Positions 9,036-16,293 of a stretch of DNA of 64,000 nt are shown one piece after another (within the stretch, counting starts at the first letter, position 1; every line of letters starts with the position of its first letter). A model generated the notes under the pieces. The model did no database searches and was not told where the DNA came from. It saw nothing but the letters and a program-made list of their open reading frames with translations. A program made the translations under genes and the position numbers. Source of the DNA: Bacteroidales bacterium (GTDB lineage: Bacteria; Bacteroidota; Bacteroidia; Bacteroidales; UBA10428). The stretch spans positions 1-64,000 of the forward strand of contig DATGXG010000017.1 in the NCBI GenBank assembly GCA_035299085.1, in the 5' to 3' direction.

Positions 9036-9980
9036 ATGAATAACGATTCATCCATTAATTATAGCTCCGGAAATCGCGGCAACAATAAAGGTGTAATTGC
9101 AGCTCTTGCAGTATCGTTGTTGCTTGTAATCATTGTAGGTGCTATAGTTCTTACGCGAAATCAAAAGAAGAGTGCCGAGGAGGCAAGCCTTCTGAAAAAT
9201 GAAAAGATCGATCTTTCTTCACAGCTTACAAGGCGCGATTCGATCATAAATGAATGGGTTGTAGCTTTTAATGAAATTGAAAGCGACATCCGTAAAATCA
9301 CTGCAAGGGAGAACATGCTTACCATGCAGTCGATGAACCCGGAGATATCCAAAGACAAGAAAAAGGAAATTCTGACCGAGATCCAGTATATCAGGGATTT
9401 GATCGACCAGAACAAGAAGAAGATTACATCATTGAATTCCCAGCTCAGGAAATCGGGATTGAACATGGCCGGTTTACAGGCCCGCGTAGATACGCTTACA
9501 GCGAATATTCAGCAGCGCGATACGGACATTGCCAATCTGAAAATGGAACTGGTGAACCGTGACTTCGAAATAGGTGAAATGAGCCGGAAAATGGATACCA
9601 TGCAACTTACGCTGGCCAATCGTGAAAGCTTTATTTCACATCAGACCGATGAAATGAACACAGCCTATTACGTAAAAGGTACCTACAAGGACTTAAAGGA
9701 AAAAGGTTTGATTGAAAAAGAAGGTGGCGTTCTTGGCCTGGGCCGTAAGGAAACCGTCCAGGAAGATTCACTGAAAAACGATCTTTTCAAACAAATCGAC
9801 ATTACACAAACCACATCAATACCCGTTAATTCAAAATCGGCAAAACTTGTTACCGAGCATCCATCAGGTTCATATGAAATGGTTAAAGACGGCTCGGATA
9901 TGATTTCTTCAATCGAAATCAAAGATCCGGCATCATTCTGGAAGTTGTCCAAATATGCAGTAGTAGAAGTTAATCGCTAG
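9036..9980 (+). CDS. Membrane-anchored coiled-coil protein, unknown
   Basis: 314 residues. A polar N-terminus (about 18 residues) is followed by a single TM segment (GVIAALAVSLLLVIIVGAIV, about 19-38). Heptad-like coiled coil then runs to about residue 220, including LQARVDTLTANIQQRDTDIANL. The C-terminal 90 residues are globular (VLGLGRKETVQ, then a beta-rich SYEMVKDGSDMISSIEIKD). The topology suggests a periplasmic rod tethered to the inner membrane. A good ribosome-binding AGGAGG lies at 9022-9027, which is unusual in this phylum. It follows the two-component pair, and its own sigma-54-like promoter suggests it is a target. Function unknown. Confidence 0.85.
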   Translation: MNNDSSINYSSGNRGNNKGVIAALAVSLLLVIIVGAIVLTRNQKKSAEEASLLKNEKIDLSSQLTRRDSIINEWVVAFNEIESDIRKITARENMLTMQSMNPEISKDKKKEILTEIQYIRDLIDQNKKKITSLNSQLRKSGLNMAGLQARVDTLTANIQQRDTDIANLKMELVNRDFEIGEMSRKMDTMQLTLANRESFISHQTDEMNTAYYVKGTYKDLKEKGLIEKEGGVLGLGRKETVQEDSLKNDLFKQIDITQTTSIPVNSKSAKLVTEHPSGSYEMVKDGSDMISSIEIKDPASFWKLSKYAVVEVNR

Positions 9981-10032
9981 TTAGGTCCAAAACAGAGAGA
10001 ATCCGACATTCCCGTTCTTTTCTGCTATTGCA

Positions 10033-10079
10033 ATGGGTTAGCCGTTACGGAAATCATCCGGCTAACCCATTAATTTTTT
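10033..10079 (+). terminator. Rho-independent terminator
   Basis: A perfect 12-bp stem ATGGGTTAGCCG / CGGCTAACCCAT (10033-10044 / 10059-10070) is followed by TAATTTTTT. It ends the coiled-coil gene. Confidence 0.9.
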
Positions 10080-10094
10080 ATACCCCCCGGTATA
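10079..10094. promoter_or_regulatory. TATACC-CCCC-GGTATA palindrome
   Basis: Two 6-base arms surround four C's, immediately after the terminator and in the upstream region of the 10227 operon. Related ATACC/GGTAT palindromes lie before cysK (21592-21631). Possible operator; low confidence. Confidence 0.35.
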
Positions 10095-10141
10095 AATACC
10101 TGTTAGAAATACGCATCTATTCCTATATAAAATTGGCTTTT

Positions 10142-10173
10142 ATACGAATGCTTTCCCTGGAAGGCATTCGTAT
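10142..10173. promoter_or_regulatory. 32-base near-perfect hairpin upstream of the ABC ATPase gene
   Basis: ATACGAATGCTTTCC and GGAAGGCATTCGTAT face each other across a 2-base loop, with a single G-T wobble. It has no T tract, so it is more likely an operator or RNA structure than a terminator. It sits 9 bases before the TGTACACTTATT box and 53 bases before the ATG at 10227. Confidence 0.55.
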
Positions 10174-10181
10174 GTTTGTAT

Positions 10182-10193
10182 TGTACACTTATT
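10182..10193 (+). promoter_or_regulatory. Shared box TGTACACTTATT, copy 1
   Basis: One of four similar boxes in this window. The others are 15087-15098, 15105-15116 and, less exactly, 21660-21671. Here it lies 33 bases before the ATG of the ABC ATPase. Following bases (CGATAGAC) also resemble those after copy 3 (CAGTAGAC). Confidence 0.4.
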
Positions 10194-10226
10194 CGATAGA
10201 CTTTACGTATTTTAAATGTAGACATA

Positions 10227-11018
10227 ATGGATATCAACAGAATAACCATATTGGGTGGAAAAGGAAAAGATCAATCCCGTGAGAAAGTTTTGCAGGTTGA
10301 ATTCAACATGGGAGACATAATCAGCATTGTGGGCCCTACCGGTTGCGGTAAAACAACTCTGATTAACGATATTGAATTATTTGCGAATCAGAACACTCCT
10401 TCTGACAGGCGAATACTAATTAATAATGAACCGGTTCCTGATGATTTCACGTTTGATCCGGTAAAACATCCGATCGCGCTGATCTCACAGCACACTAATT
10501 TTTTAAGTGATCTTCCGGTGGGCGAATTCCTGACAATACACGCTAAAGTGCGGGGTGCAACTGATGTGGAGAAAGTTGTTGATGAAACTATCGGGTTTGC
10601 CAACCAATTAACGGGTGAAGCCATTATAAAAGATACCGCCATGACTGAGCTATCAGGAGGCCAGACCCGTTCACTGCTCATTGCCGATGCAGTAATCATA
10701 GGTAATTCCCCGATTATCCTTCTTGATGAAATTGAAAATGCAGGCATTCATAAAACCCGTGCCCTTGAATTGCTTAAAGCTTACCGGAAAATATTTGTAT
10801 TTGTGACACACGATCCGGCTATTGCGCTTTTATCGGATTTCAGAATCGTTATGAGGAACGGGGCCATGCAAAAAGTTCTGAGATCAGACGATAATGAACA
10901 GGAAGTAGCTAAAAAGCTCAGGGATCTGGATGATGTTATCCTGCACTTCAGAAGCCTCATAAGGGCCGGTGAGAAAATAAGCTCGGGAATATTGAATGAA
11001 ATAGCCACTCTTAATTAA
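10227..11018 (+). CDS. Orphan ABC-type ATPase (soluble)
   Basis: 263 residues with a complete ABC core: Walker A GPTGCGKTT at 36-44, signature LSGGQ at 142-146, Walker B IILLDE at 163-168 and H-loop His195. No permease or binding protein is adjacent, and the following genes encode a GTPase, a cysteine desulfurase and an Fe-S protein. A cytoplasmic, SufC- or A2-component-like energising role in cofactor or protein maturation is therefore more likely than transport (inference). The Walker B tail LLDEIENAG differs from the usual DEPTSALD of importers. It starts a five-gene run with 7-16-base gaps. Confidence 0.88.
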   Translation: MDINRITILGGKGKDQSREKVLQVEFNMGDIISIVGPTGCGKTTLINDIELFANQNTPSDRRILINNEPVPDDFTFDPVKHPIALISQHTNFLSDLPVGEFLTIHAKVRGATDVEKVVDETIGFANQLTGEAIIKDTAMTELSGGQTRSLLIADAVIIGNSPIILLDEIENAGIHKTRALELLKAYRKIFVFVTHDPAIALLSDFRIVMRNGAMQKVLRSDDNEQEVAKKLRDLDDVILHFRSLIRAGEKISSGILNEIATLN

Positions 11019-11025
11019 TATAATC

Positions 11026-11727
11026 ATGAAGCTGATAATTTTTGCCGGACCTCCTACATGCGGAAAGACGACCGTAATTCGCCAGGTGATCAGGCGTATC
11101 ATTGCCCGTAATTTAAAACCGGCCTATATCAAAATTGATGTTCTTTATGCCAATGAAGATGAGTTAATCAGGTCGGAATTCAACATACCGGTTAAGAAAA
11201 TATATTCCGGCGAATTATGTCCCGATCACTGCAACGTGGTTGTCCTGGACGAAGCCGTTGAATGGGCCGAACAACAGCAATCGGATTACCTTTTTGTGGA
11301 AACCGCTGGTCTTTGCCTGCGTTGTTCACCATATGTTGAAAATTCGCTGGGCGTTGTTGTGCTTGAAGCAACAAGCGGGATGAACCTTCCCCGTAAAATA
11401 GGGCCCATGCTGACATTGGCAGATACCTGTGTTATTACAAAAATAGATCTTATATCACAGGCCGAAAGGGAAGTTTTCCGGTACAGGGTGCTTGAAACAG
11501 CAAAGAAAACCACAGTTGTTGAAAGCAATGCATTATACGGAATCGGAATTGATCCGATTGTAAATCAAATTCTGAAGACCACTGACATACAGTTTCCAAT
11601 GTACCTGAGGGGGAATCCGCCGGTGGGAACCTGCACCATCTGTGTGGGGAAAAAGGAAATTGGTGCTAAAAACCATTTCGGGGTATTACGAACCATGGAA
11701 CAGGAGCTCTTTTACATTGGAGAATAA
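11026..11727 (+). CDS. P-loop GTPase of the G3E/HypB-UreG type, Cys-rich
   Basis: 233 residues. A P-loop GPPTCGKTT (8-16) at the very N-terminus, FVETAG (90-95) and a guanine-specificity motif TKID (138-141) are typical of SIMIBI metallochaperone GTPases. Four Cys pairs or near-pairs are seen: C65/C69 (ELCPDHC), C97/C100 (LCLRC) and C203/C206 (TCTIC). They suggest a metal or Fe-S site. The family inserts Ni or other metals into enzymes. Its target here is unknown; the neighbours suggest sulfur/Fe-S cofactor work. 7 bases separate it from the ABC ATPase gene and 8 from the desulfurase gene. Confidence 0.82.
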   Translation: MKLIIFAGPPTCGKTTVIRQVIRRIIARNLKPAYIKIDVLYANEDELIRSEFNIPVKKIYSGELCPDHCNVVVLDEAVEWAEQQQSDYLFVETAGLCLRCSPYVENSLGVVVLEATSGMNLPRKIGPMLTLADTCVITKIDLISQAEREVFRYRVLETAKKTTVVESNALYGIGIDPIVNQILKTTDIQFPMYLRGNPPVGTCTICVGKKEIGAKNHFGVLRTMEQELFYIGE

Positions 11728-11735
11728 CAGGTTTT

Positions 11736-12896
11736 ATGAAAAGAATATACCTTGATAACGCCGCTACAACCAGCCTTGATCCTGAAATCCTGGATGCAAT
11801 GGTCCGCTGTTATACCGAGTTCTATGGTAATGCCTCCAGCCTGCATTCATTTGGAACCAAAGCAAGGGAGATACTCGATCATTCCAGGGCGACTATAGCT
11901 GCTTCAATCGGGGCAAATCCTGAAGAAATTTTCTTTACATCAGGAGGCACTGAAGCCAATAATATGGCCGTTAAAGGCATTGCTTTTGCAAACCGGCATA
12001 AAGGAAATCACATCATAGTTTCATCCATCGAGCATGATTGTATTTTAAATGCCTGTAAATGGCTTGAAACGCAGGGTTTTTTTATTACCTATATTCCGGT
12101 TGACTCCTTCGGTACCATTGACAGGGATATGCTCAGGAACCTGATAACCCCCAGGACAATCCTGGTTTCGGTAATGTATGCAAATAACGAGATAGGAACC
12201 ATCCAGCCTGTTGAAGATATTGGGAAGATGTGCAGAGAGCTTGGAATTCCCTTTCATTCCGATGCCTGCCAGGCCTATGGAAAAATGCCAATCAATGTAA
12301 CAAGGGATAAAACAGACCTGATGACAATCAATGCTCATAAGATTTATGGGCCTAAAGGTGTCGGGGCCTTATATGTGAGAAAAGGGATTAGCATCACTCC
12401 TCTTTTGCATGGCGGAGGACAGGAAAACGGATTGCGGGCTTCCACTGAAAACATACCCGGGATAGCTGGTTTTGCTAAGGCTGTCAGGCTGTTTCTCCCT
12501 GAAATCAATGAACGGGCCATGAAATTAACCCGGTTACAAAAACTGCTTAGTAATGCTCTGATGGATTCGTATGATAATGTTTATATTCTCGGGCATCCTG
12601 AAGAACGAATACCGGGACATCTTTCATTCAGCTTTCATGGTCTTGAAGGAGAGACAATGCGATTGTTGCTGCTTCTTGATGAGGCCGGTATAGCGGTTTC
12701 AGCCGGATCGGCCTGTTCTTCAAACGACAGGACACATACTTCGCATGTACTCCAGGCTATAGGCCTTAATCAGTTTGAAGCCAGGGGGGCAATTCGCATC
12801 AGTATGGGCAAAAACACAACTGAAAACGATATAAGGAGCTTTATTCAAACCTTATCCGATTCCGTTAAAAAGCTCAATTCAATATTCACCTATTAA
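11736..12896 (+). CDS. Cysteine desulfurase, NifS/IscS type
   Basis: A 386-residue PLP enzyme that removes sulfur from L-cysteine as a persulfide. The N-terminal MKRIYLDNAATTSLDPEILD is classic. The PLP Lys is Lys202 (TINAHKIYGPKG). The catalytic Cys is Cys327 in the flexible loop VSAGSACSSNDRTH, which marks group I (NifS/IscS), not SufS. The His near residue 100 (SSIEHDC) is also present. It is embedded in the ABC/GTPase/Fe-S cassette without iscU, iscA or hscA. A dedicated sulfur donor for that cassette is therefore more likely than housekeeping ISC (inference). Confidence 0.93.
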   Translation: MKRIYLDNAATTSLDPEILDAMVRCYTEFYGNASSLHSFGTKAREILDHSRATIAASIGANPEEIFFTSGGTEANNMAVKGIAFANRHKGNHIIVSSIEHDCILNACKWLETQGFFITYIPVDSFGTIDRDMLRNLITPRTILVSVMYANNEIGTIQPVEDIGKMCRELGIPFHSDACQAYGKMPINVTRDKTDLMTINAHKIYGPKGVGALYVRKGISITPLLHGGGQENGLRASTENIPGIAGFAKAVRLFLPEINERAMKLTRLQKLLSNALMDSYDNVYILGHPEERIPGHLSFSFHGLEGETMRLLLLLDEAGIAVSAGSACSSNDRTHTSHVLQAIGLNQFEARGAIRISMGKNTTENDIRSFIQTLSDSVKKLNSIFTY

Positions 12897-12905
12897 ACCT
12901 AAATT

Positions 12906-13598
12906 ATGGAACCTACTTTTTCAATACAGAAAACTACGCTTGAATTATTACCCAACCTGAATTGTGGCGCCTGCGGCTATAAAACCTGTGTTGATTTTGC
13001 CGGTGCTGTAGATTCAGATGAAACAGCAATTGAAAAGTGCATACACGCAAAGAAGGCCGTGACCCGGGTACAAAATCAGCATAATTGCCTGACTTGCTCA
13101 TTCTCAGAAAATCTTGGAGAAAAGCTGGACTGGAAGGACAGTTTGCAGCGTGATTTTGATTTTATACTCGATGTTTTTGACGGTGAGCCCGGGCCTAAAG
13201 AAACCATTCTACCTTACAATCCAACACTCGTGAAGGAATTAGGGGTAAAGAAAGGTGATGTTATGATCGGCAGGCCCATGGGTATGTCATGCGGTTGTCC
13301 GGTAACCCATTGCGGTGTGGTTTCGGATGTCGATCCCCGAAACGGTGTAATTTTCTGGAATGTCACTGGTCCACTTCGCCCGCGGTCTGAAGGCTTTATT
13401 GATATCGGATATTATGTTTCACAGGCTTATGAAGGAATAATCAAAGAATCGCGTGAGGAAATTAAATTAGGCCGCCGTTACTGGTTCCTCCCCCGTCGTT
13501 GCATGCTGCAATGGCGGCACAGTGGACTTGTTAATGCGGTTGTAAAATTAAGGGATGGAAGCTATAAAGTGAGGATTGAAGGATTGCTGATTGGTTAA
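12906..13598 (+). CDS. Fe-S protein with corrinoid-protein-type 4Fe-4S domain
   Basis: 230 residues. The N-terminus LNCGACGYKTCVDFAGAV...EKC gives a C20-C23-C28-C45 ligand set, the arrangement of the 4Fe-4S domain (PF04060-like) found in corrinoid Fe-S proteins and Rnf subunits. A second pair C61/C64 (CLTC) and a cluster C129/C131/C136 (SCGCPVTHC) follow. The C-terminal half (about 100-225) has no family I recognise. It may be a scaffold, carrier or electron donor for the adjacent desulfurase and GTPase (inference). 9 bases separate it from the desulfurase gene. Confidence 0.82.
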   Translation: MEPTFSIQKTTLELLPNLNCGACGYKTCVDFAGAVDSDETAIEKCIHAKKAVTRVQNQHNCLTCSFSENLGEKLDWKDSLQRDFDFILDVFDGEPGPKETILPYNPTLVKELGVKKGDVMIGRPMGMSCGCPVTHCGVVSDVDPRNGVIFWNVTGPLRPRSEGFIDIGYYVSQAYEGIIKESREEIKLGRRYWFLPRRCMLQWRHSGLVNAVVKLRDGSYKVRIEGLLIG

Positions 13599-13614
13599 AA
13601 CTAAAATATGGGTT

Positions 13615-14568
13615 ATGAGAAAGAAAAGAATTTTAGGGAATGTAAAAAAAGAGCTGCTTGTCAGAGAGTTGAATCAGGCCCGGTTCATACGGAAAACCAA
13701 TAAAGATAATAACGAGATATATATTTTCGATTATCACAGCGCACCTAACCTGATGCTTGAAGTCGCAAGGCTAAGAGAAACGACATTCAGGAAAGCCGGT
13801 GGCGGAACCGGAAATTACCTTGATATTGACCATTTCGATTTCCAGCAACAGCCATACAAGCAGCTGATTGTATGGGATCCGGTTCAAAAAGAAATAGCAG
13901 GCGGATACCGGTTTGCCTGGGTACCGGAAGTGACACAATCTTGCAGGTATTTATCCAGGATAACTTTCAGCGACCATTTTAATTTCAGCGGCGATTTTGT
14001 TGAGAACTACCTTCCATGGTCAATTGAACTGGGCCGGGCTTTTATTACACCGAAATATCAATCCACCGGAGTAATCCGCAAATCGATATTCATTCTTGAC
14101 AATCTCTGGGATGGATTAGGTGCCCTTATAAAATTGTATCCCGACGCCCGTTATTTTTTTGGCAAGGTGACCCTTTACCGGCAGTTTCCTGAAGATGCGA
14201 AACTGATGTTGTTAAACTTCATGTACAATTATTTCGGGCAAACCGGGTTGGTAAAACCGATTCACCCAATGGAATTGCCTTTTGGCGGTCAGAAAATACA
14301 TACTACCAAAACATTTTCTGAAATTGAAAATGATTATGCTGAATTGTCAGGAATGATGCGCAAAATGGGAACACCTGTGCCTCCGATGTTCAATGCCTAT
14401 TTAAAGTTGTCGCCTTCGATTAAAGTAATGGGAACATTTCACAATAAAGATTTCGGAAACACAGATGAAACAGCCATCCTTATAACCATCAGGGATATTT
14501 ATTCACATAAGCTTGAAAGATACACCGGAATTCAGAGTACTCAGGAACTGCTGAAAAAAGCCGGTTAA
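13615..14568 (+). CDS. Hemolysin/OlsB-like N-acyltransferase (GNAT fold)
   Basis: 317 residues resembling the hemolysin-type acyl-ACP N-acyltransferases, which acylate ornithine or glycine in amino-acid-lipid synthesis (OlsB, GlsB). Cues are LMLEVARLRETTFR, then DHFDFQQQPYKQLIVWD, ELGRAFITPKYQ and YFFGKVTLY. The longest frame starts at a TTG at 13591 inside the previous gene; the ATG at 13615 is preferred. No GlsA/PlsC partner is adjacent. It is the last gene of the cassette, and its stop overlaps the Rrf2 gene's stop on the other strand. Confidence 0.75.
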   Translation: MRKKRILGNVKKELLVRELNQARFIRKTNKDNNEIYIFDYHSAPNLMLEVARLRETTFRKAGGGTGNYLDIDHFDFQQQPYKQLIVWDPVQKEIAGGYRFAWVPEVTQSCRYLSRITFSDHFNFSGDFVENYLPWSIELGRAFITPKYQSTGVIRKSIFILDNLWDGLGALIKLYPDARYFFGKVTLYRQFPEDAKLMLLNFMYNYFGQTGLVKPIHPMELPFGGQKIHTTKTFSEIENDYAELSGMMRKMGTPVPPMFNAYLKLSPSIKVMGTFHNKDFGNTDETAILITIRDIYSHKLERYTGIQSTQELLKKAG

Positions 14569-14578
14569 GAAGCCGGCT
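14553..14578 (-). terminator. Terminator for the Rrf2 gene
   Basis: On the minus strand AGCCGG-(8)-CCGGCT is followed by TTTTTTC. It overlaps the 3' end of the convergent acyltransferase gene. Confidence 0.6.
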
Positions 14579-15011
14579 GATCCGGGGGACAGCCGGGCGA
14601 CTGAATGAGGGTATCCATGGTAGCCTTTTTCAGTATTTCATGAGTGTTATCCCTCACCTGCTTGAAGACATTCCTGATCTGGCAGGCAGTTTCATCCTTA
14701 CAAAATTCACAGGGCCTGTAGGCCTTTTCCGAAACGCAGTACATAAGGGCTATTGTACCTTCAAAATGCCTGACAAGATCGAACAGGCTTACTTCCGAAG
14801 GTTTCCGCAGTAGAAAATAACCGCCGTCCTTACCTAATTTACTTCCCAGAATTCCCAGTTTTCGAAGTTCAAGTAAAATTCCTTCAAGAAATCGCTGGGG
14901 AATTTGTTCTTTTTCCGCAATATCCCTAATTTGTATCGGGCCCTGACCATATTTTCGAGCCAAATGAGTCAGGGCTACCATTGCGTATCTTGTTTTCTTT
15001 GAAAGAATCAC
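14565..15011 (-). CDS. Rrf2-family transcriptional regulator
   Basis: A 148-residue winged-helix regulator of the IscR/CymR/NsrR family. The DNA-binding region covers IRDIAEKEQIPQRFLEGILLEL. GSKLGKDGGYFL is the wing. Cys residues lie at 92, 101, 104 and 110 (YC, RPCEFC, TAC), plus Cys141. This compares with C92-C98-C104 in IscR, so an Fe-S ligand set with altered spacing is plausible. Its position between a cysteine-desulfurase cassette and a transporter operon near cysK and metY suggests control of sulfur or Fe-S metabolism (inference). It is divergent from the porin gene, with a 145-base shared regulatory region. Confidence 0.9.
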   Translation of the reverse strand: MILSKKTRYAMVALTHLARKYGQGPIQIRDIAEKEQIPQRFLEGILLELRKLGILGSKLGKDGGYFLLRKPSEVSLFDLVRHFEGTIALMYCVSEKAYRPCEFCKDETACQIRNVFKQVRDNTHEILKKATMDTLIQSPGCPPDQPAS

Positions 15012-15086
15012 AATGCAAGATTTAAGGTTTACAAATATACGTATATATACCTATTCAATTTCAGTTTATATGCCCTTATGTGTAAA

Positions 15087-15116
15087 TGTACACTAATTTA
15101 CATTTGTACACTAATT
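15087..15116 (+). promoter_or_regulatory. Two direct repeats of TGTACACTAATT
   Basis: Identical 12-mers lie at 15087-15098 and 15105-15116, start-to-start 18 bases. They overlap an AAATGTA/TACATTT inverted repeat (15084-15090 / 15099-15105). They sit between the divergent Rrf2 and porin genes, 40 bases before the porin ATG. Such architecture suits a dimeric regulator, and the adjacent Rrf2 protein is the obvious candidate (inference). Confidence 0.5.
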
Positions 15117-15156
15117 CAGTAGACATTATGAACCATTTACTTTCAAAATAATTCGC

Positions 15157-16281
15157 ATGAAAAAATTTCTACTCCTTTTCCTTTTGGTTCCGGTCCTTTC
15201 ATTACACGGTCAAACTCCGAACGATGTACTGAATTTACTTATAGCCAACAAAACCATTTCGCAGGAGCAGGCTGATTCAATCAGGGCGGATGCGGCGATC
15301 AAGCAGCAGGATGCCGATGCCAATAAAAAGTCGTTTCCTGCCTCAGCAGCCCGTTCCATTCAATTTGCCGGTTATACGCAAATGCGGTACCAGGTATTTG
15401 ATGAAAAAACTAAAAGAGATGGGTTCGATATTCGCAGGGCTCGTTTTGATATCAAAGGAAATTTTACACCCTTTTTTGGTTACAGGCTGCAGGCCGATTT
15501 TGCAGGCAGTCCCAAATTACTGGATGCCTATGCCGAAATCAAATTGAATGACTATTTTCAGATCACTGCCGGTCAGTTCCGCATTCCTTTTTCACTTGAG
15601 AACCTGACTTCAATGAATAAGTTCGAAGTGATTGATTTCGCACAGGCCGTTGATGCGTTAACAGCCCGCGGTAAAGATGTGATCGGCAATCACAATGGTC
15701 GAGACATCGGTATCCAGCTCGGCGGTGCGCTGATTAAAAAAGGCACAACGAATTATGTTGAATACAGGATAGGCGTTTTCAACGGATCGGGGATCAATAT
15801 TGCCGATACGGCCAATGATGCCAAGGATGTTGTAGGAAGATTAATAATCAATCCTGTGAAAGGATTGTCCTTCGGAACCTCGTATTACAATGGCTGGGGA
15901 AAGGCCATTAAACCGGCAGCAGAATTCAAAGGGCGCAGCCAGGCAAGAAACCGGTTTGGCATTGAAGCCAGCTACACGGCCACCCGTTTCATGACAAAGG
16001 CTGAGTACCTTATGGGTAAGGACGGAAAAACCGACAAGGCCGGATGGTATGCCATGGCCGGCTATTTTGTGATTCCCCAGAAATTGCAGCTTGTTGCCCG
16101 GTACGACACATTTGATCCCGACAAGGATAAAGATGACAATATCGGCACCAATTATGTTTTTGGAGCCAACCTGAACTTCAATTCATGGTCACGTCTGCAG
16201 GCATTTTATACAATAAAGCAGGAGCAGGGAACTGCTATAAAAAACAATTACCTGTCCATTCAGTATCAAATAGGTTTTTAA
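15157..16281 (+). CDS. Phosphate-selective porin O/P-like outer membrane channel
   Basis: A 374-residue outer-membrane beta-barrel. A signal peptide ends near LHGQT (about residue 20). A short helical region with NKTISQEQADSIRADA (about 30-47) follows, and then alternating strands of the OprO/OprP type: AGYTQMRYQVFDE, DGFDIRRARFDIKGNF, LQADFAGSPKLLDAYAEIKL, ending in YLSIQYQIGF with a terminal Phe. It would pass anions to the periplasm. It is the first gene of an apparent operon with the PstSCAB-like genes, which start 12 bases later. The substrate need not be phosphate. Confidence 0.88.
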   Translation: MKKFLLLFLLVPVLSLHGQTPNDVLNLLIANKTISQEQADSIRADAAIKQQDADANKKSFPASAARSIQFAGYTQMRYQVFDEKTKRDGFDIRRARFDIKGNFTPFFGYRLQADFAGSPKLLDAYAEIKLNDYFQITAGQFRIPFSLENLTSMNKFEVIDFAQAVDALTARGKDVIGNHNGRDIGIQLGGALIKKGTTNYVEYRIGVFNGSGINIADTANDAKDVVGRLIINPVKGLSFGTSYYNGWGKAIKPAAEFKGRSQARNRFGIEASYTATRFMTKAEYLMGKDGKTDKAGWYAMAGYFVIPQKLQLVARYDTFDPDKDKDDNIGTNYVFGANLNFNSWSRLQAFYTIKQEQGTAIKNNYLSIQYQIGF

Positions 16282-16293
16282 TATACCCTGACA

